A program made the position numbers and the translations under genes. A stretch of DNA of 8,763 nt from Bacillota bacterium (GTDB lineage Bacteria; Bacillota; Clostridia; Lachnospirales; Lachnospiraceae), in assembly GCA_022717655.1 (NCBI GenBank), contig JAIIAN010000123.1:1-8763 (forward strand), written 5' to 3'. Below the pieces are notes generated by a model. It did not search any database. It had not been told where the DNA came from and was given only the letters and a program-made list of their open reading frames with translations. Positions 6,600-8,763 of this stretch are shown one piece after another. Every line of letters starts with the position of its first letter. Positions within the stretch are counted from its first letter, which is position 1.

Positions 6600-6950
6600 A
6601 TTTTCAACATGACAAATCTTTTCCTGCGGTTCAATGGCAATCACGTCAAATCGATAATCAAATTCTTTTGAGCCACAGTACCAATTACAAAAATATCGGG
6701 CAGATTTGATAATTCTCTGCTGTTTTCTTGCATTTACGGCTTCAAGTCCCGTCCCATACCGGTCACTGCTTCTAAATTTCACTTCACAAAACACCAGTAA
6801 ATTCAATTTTTTTGCGATTAAATCAATCTCGCCATAAGGTGTCCTGTAATTTTGTTTGATAATCGTATACCCTTTATTTTGAAGATACTGCGCTGCCTGT
6901 TCTTCATAATAAGTACCGATTGTCCTCGTACTCTTTTTTTCTCTCTGCAT
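6582..6950 (-). CDS. YraN family (UPF0102) nuclease-fold protein
   Basis: 122-residue cytoplasmic protein of the UPF0102/YraN family, which has a restriction-endonuclease-like fold. Typical features are seen: IGTYYEEQAAQYLQNKGY at the N-terminus, then GEIDLIA (Glu41, Asp43) and the ExK motif CEVKFR (Glu56, Lys58), which together form the presumed metal site, then EAVNARKQQRI and a C-terminal HVENAF. Biological role is unsettled; Holliday junction or other structure-specific DNA processing has been suggested by fold. It starts 17 nt after the rnhB stop codon with only a weak ribosome binding site (GGATG is too far away), so translation probably depends on coupling to rnhB. The family normally ends near NAF; the extra MSK here is encoded by the palindromic element. 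Confidence 0.92.
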   Translation of the reverse strand: MQREKKSTRTIGTYYEEQAAQYLQNKGYTIIKQNYRTPYGEIDLIAKKLNLLVFCEVKFRSSDRYGTGLEAVNARKQQRIIKSARYFCNWYCGSKEFDYRFDVIAIEPQEKICHVENAFMSK

Positions 6951-6967
6951 CTATCAACCATTTCATC

Positions 6968-7762
6968 CTATATAAAATTTTTAATAAAGGTTGCACGATG
7001 AATTGGAGACGGTCCATATTGTTTTAATGCACGAATATGTGCAGATGAGCCATATCCCTTATTAGAAGCAAAATCATATTCTGGCATCAGTTCTGCATAT
7101 TCTTTCATCAGGCGGTCTCTTGTTACTTTTGCAATAATACTTGCCGCTGCAATCGAAATACTCTTTGCATCTCCTTTGATAATCGGAACTTGGGGGAAAA
7201 TCACGTCTGGAATAGTTACAGCGTCATTTAATAAAATCTGAGGCTGTACCTCAAGCTTGGAAATTGCTTCCCTCATGGCCTCATAAGTGGCCTGTAAGAT
7301 ATTAATTTCATCAATTCTTGCAGGACTTGCATATCCAACGGCTACGGCGACTGCTTCTTCCATAATTTTATCATATAATTCTTCTCTCTTTTTTTCTGAG
7401 AGCTGTTTGGAATCATTTAAATATAATAATTTACAGTCTTTTGGCAAAATGACCGCTCCTGCGACCACCGGACCGGCAAGCGGACCTCTTCCCACCTCGT
7501 CAATTCCACAGACATATCCCAGGTGTTCATATTCTCGTTCATAGACTTTTAATGACTCAATCCGTTCTCGTTCTGCATGTAACTTCTTTAAATCTTTTTT
7601 TGCCTTTTCACAAAGAGCAACCACACCTTTTCGAGTATCCTCCGAATAAATCGCAATAAATTCGTTCAACGGACTTTTGGTATTTTCCTGCCAGTCTTTA
7701 CTCGTTTCTTCCTCTGTCCATGCAGACAAAAGCTTCTCTTTTATCTCGCGAATACTTTCCAT
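6968..7762 (-). CDS. rnhB: Ribonuclease HII
   Basis: Cleaves RNA in RNA:DNA hybrids and incises at single ribonucleotides in DNA; needs Mg or Mn. 264 residues. The catalytic four acidic residues can be placed as Asp88 and Glu89 (GIDEVGRGPLAGPVV), Asp180 (LLND) and Asp216 (VTRDR). NDSKQLS and IIKGDAKSISIAAASIIAK are also diagnostic, with the C-terminal KGYGSSAHIRAL block. An N-terminal extension of about 80 helical, charged residues precedes the catalytic domain, as in the longer Bacillus-type RNase HII. The ATG at 7762 is served by GGGAG that overlaps the rbgA stop codon (TAAGGGAG), with 12 nt between the genes, so it is tightly coupled to rbgA. Confidence 0.96.
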   Translation of the reverse strand: MESIREIKEKLLSAWTEEETSKDWQENTKSPLNEFIAIYSEDTRKGVVALCEKAKKDLKKLHAERERIESLKVYEREYEHLGYVCGIDEVGRGPLAGPVVAGAVILPKDCKLLYLNDSKQLSEKKREELYDKIMEEAVAVAVGYASPARIDEINILQATYEAMREAISKLEVQPQILLNDAVTIPDVIFPQVPIIKGDAKSISIAAASIIAKVTRDRLMKEYAELMPEYDFASNKGYGSSAHIRALKQYGPSPIHRATFIKNFI

Positions 7763-7774
7763 ACTGCTTCTCCC

Positions 7775-8614
7775 TTAAGCTCGTTCAAGCGTAATCCGGC
7801 CGATTTTACCATTTCGAAACTCTTCAAGTAAAATGTTAGAAGCTTTTGCGTAATCTAACTCATTTCCCTTTTTCAAGCAGTTTCTGTTCTTTGCAACCGC
7901 ACTTAACATAGCAAGACGGTCTTCGCTCTCTTCTAATTCATAACGCTGTTCTAAGATTCCCTCATAGTATTTATGAAGATAACCTAATAATTCCAGTGAA
8001 AGTTCCTCTAAATTTAAAATCTGGTCATTCATCGAACCAATCATTGCTAGTTTTGCACCTACGCTCTGGTCCTCAAATTTCGGCCATAAAATTCCAGGTG
8101 TATCCAATAATTCCACGTTTTTATTAATGCGAATCCACTGTTTTCCCTTTGTCACACCTGGTTTGTTTCCGGTTTTTGCACAGGCTTTTCCGGCAAATGC
8201 ATTGATAAAGGTCGATTTTCCAACATTCGGGATTCCCACTACCATTGCACGAATCGGACGGTTTTTAATGCCTCTTCGTTTATCACGCTCAATTTTTTCC
8301 TTACAGGCTTCCATAATGACTGGCAGTACATTTTTGACACCTGCCCCGCTTTTCGCATTCATCTTTACCACATGAAATCCTTTTTCGGTAAAATACACCT
8401 GCCATTTTTCATTTTCACGCTCATCTGCCAAATCGGATTTATTTAACAAAATCATACGTGCTTTATTTTTTCCAAGTTCATCAATGTCCGGATTTCTGCT
8501 GGAAAGAGGAATTCTCGCATCGACAACTTCTATAATCAAATCAATTAATTTAATGTTTTCCTGCATCATACGTCTTGCCTTTGTCATGTGACCAGGATAC
8601 CACTGATAATTCAT
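7775..8614 (-). CDS. rbgA: Ribosome biogenesis GTPase RbgA (YlqF)
   Basis: Circularly permuted GTPase needed for late assembly of the 50S subunit. 279 residues. Motif order confirms the permutation: G4 NKSD (58-61), G5 NAKSG (86-90), then G1 GIPNVGKS (127-134), G2 Thr155 in KPGVTKG, and G3 DTPG (171-174). His9 in WYPGHM matches the catalytic His known in Bacillus RbgA. A helical C-terminal domain that binds rRNA follows (about 200-279), with KGNELDYAKAS and the closing GKIGRITLE. AGAGAGG lies 5 nt before the ATG. The spacer from the lepB stop codon is 35 nt. It is the second gene of the lepB-rbgA-rnhB cluster, as in many Bacillota. Confidence 0.96.
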   Translation of the reverse strand: MNYQWYPGHMTKARRMMQENIKLIDLIIEVVDARIPLSSRNPDIDELGKNKARMILLNKSDLADERENEKWQVYFTEKGFHVVKMNAKSGAGVKNVLPVIMEACKEKIERDKRRGIKNRPIRAMVVGIPNVGKSTFINAFAGKACAKTGNKPGVTKGKQWIRINKNVELLDTPGILWPKFEDQSVGAKLAMIGSMNDQILNLEELSLELLGYLHKYYEGILEQRYELEESEDRLAMLSAVAKNRNCLKKGNELDYAKASNILLEEFRNGKIGRITLERA

Positions 8615-8649
8615 ATCTGCCTCTCTTTCTGCTGTTTCTACTGCTTATG

Positions 8650-8763
8650 CTACTTAATCAGCGCTAACTTCTTTGACGGAGAAATCTGAAGCCAGATTTT
8701 TCCCTCAATATATTTTTTATCTACATTCTGTACTTCTGTAAAACGGCTGTCCTCACTGTTATT
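8650..8763 (-). CDS. lepB: Signal peptidase I, C-terminal end only
   Basis: The last 37 codons of a gene entering from the right edge, ending with TAG at 8652-8650. The visible peptide begins NNSEDSRF, which is the tail of the conserved box E of type I signal peptidases (GDNRxxSxDSR), and ends with KYIEGKIWLQISPSKKLALIK; 'KY..G..W' and the following short basic end are typical of Gram-positive SipS/LepB proteins. The catalytic Ser and Lys and the membrane anchor lie outside the window. The enzyme cleaves signal peptides on the outer face of the membrane. Position directly upstream of rbgA agrees with the common Bacillota order and supports the call despite the short fragment. Confidence 0.85.
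   Translation of the reverse strand, partial: NNSEDSRFTEVQNVDKKYIEGKIWLQISPSKKLALIK

Noticed and set aside
1..8763. Mobile elements, CRISPR, toxin-antitoxin or defence genes, tRNAs
   Set aside because: Coding sequence is packed with recognised housekeeping genes; no transposase, terminal repeats, regular spacers or cloverleaf sequence was found on either strand.

Overview
The window is a chromosomal housekeeping region of a low-GC, Gram-positive anaerobe. It most likely comes from a member of the Lachnospiraceae (Clostridia). The evidence is the Bacillota-type gene order lepB-rbgA-rnhB-yraN-pgeF, the DUF512 gene directly before der, a long clostridial-type PRPP synthetase, a secreted 3D-domain protein with a PcsB/CwlO-like coiled coil, strong AGGAG-type ribosome binding sites and AT-rich spacers. 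The genus cannot be fixed from the sequence alone. There is no sign of a mobile element, CRISPR array, defence island or tRNA/rRNA.

Layout, left to right. (1) 1-2553, minus strand: a two-gene unit, DUF512/radical-SAM-like protein followed by the GTPase Der, with a 38-nt overlap. Der runs off the left edge. (2) 2554-2800: a divergent intergenic region with two back-to-back sigma-A-type promoters, plus a hairpin in the leader of the next gene. (3) 2801-3967, plus strand: a 388-residue ribose-phosphate pyrophosphokinase, the only plus-strand gene. (4) 3968-4161: a convergent spacer with one terminator for the kinase gene and one for the opposing gene. (5) 4162-5502, minus strand: a secreted coiled-coil/3D-domain cell-wall protein with its own extended -10 promoter. 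(6) 5635-8763, minus strand: a tight cluster transcribed lepB (3' end only) > rbgA > rnhB > yraN > pgeF.

How they fit together: the right-hand cluster joins protein export (signal peptidase I), 50S assembly (RbgA), RNA:DNA hybrid removal (RNase HII), a nuclease-fold protein (YraN) and purine nucleoside/peptidoglycan quality control (PgeF/YlmD). Der on the left is a second ribosome-assembly GTPase. Prs feeds PRPP to nucleotide, His and Trp synthesis. The 3D protein acts outside the membrane, probably on peptidoglycan.

No wholly new system was found. The points most worth a second look are the palindromic element fused to the 3' end of yraN, the hairpin in the prs leader, the dual-coded DUF512/der junction with a terminal CxxC, the DUF512 protein itself (conserved, function unknown), and the 3D domain that lacks its first signature aspartate.
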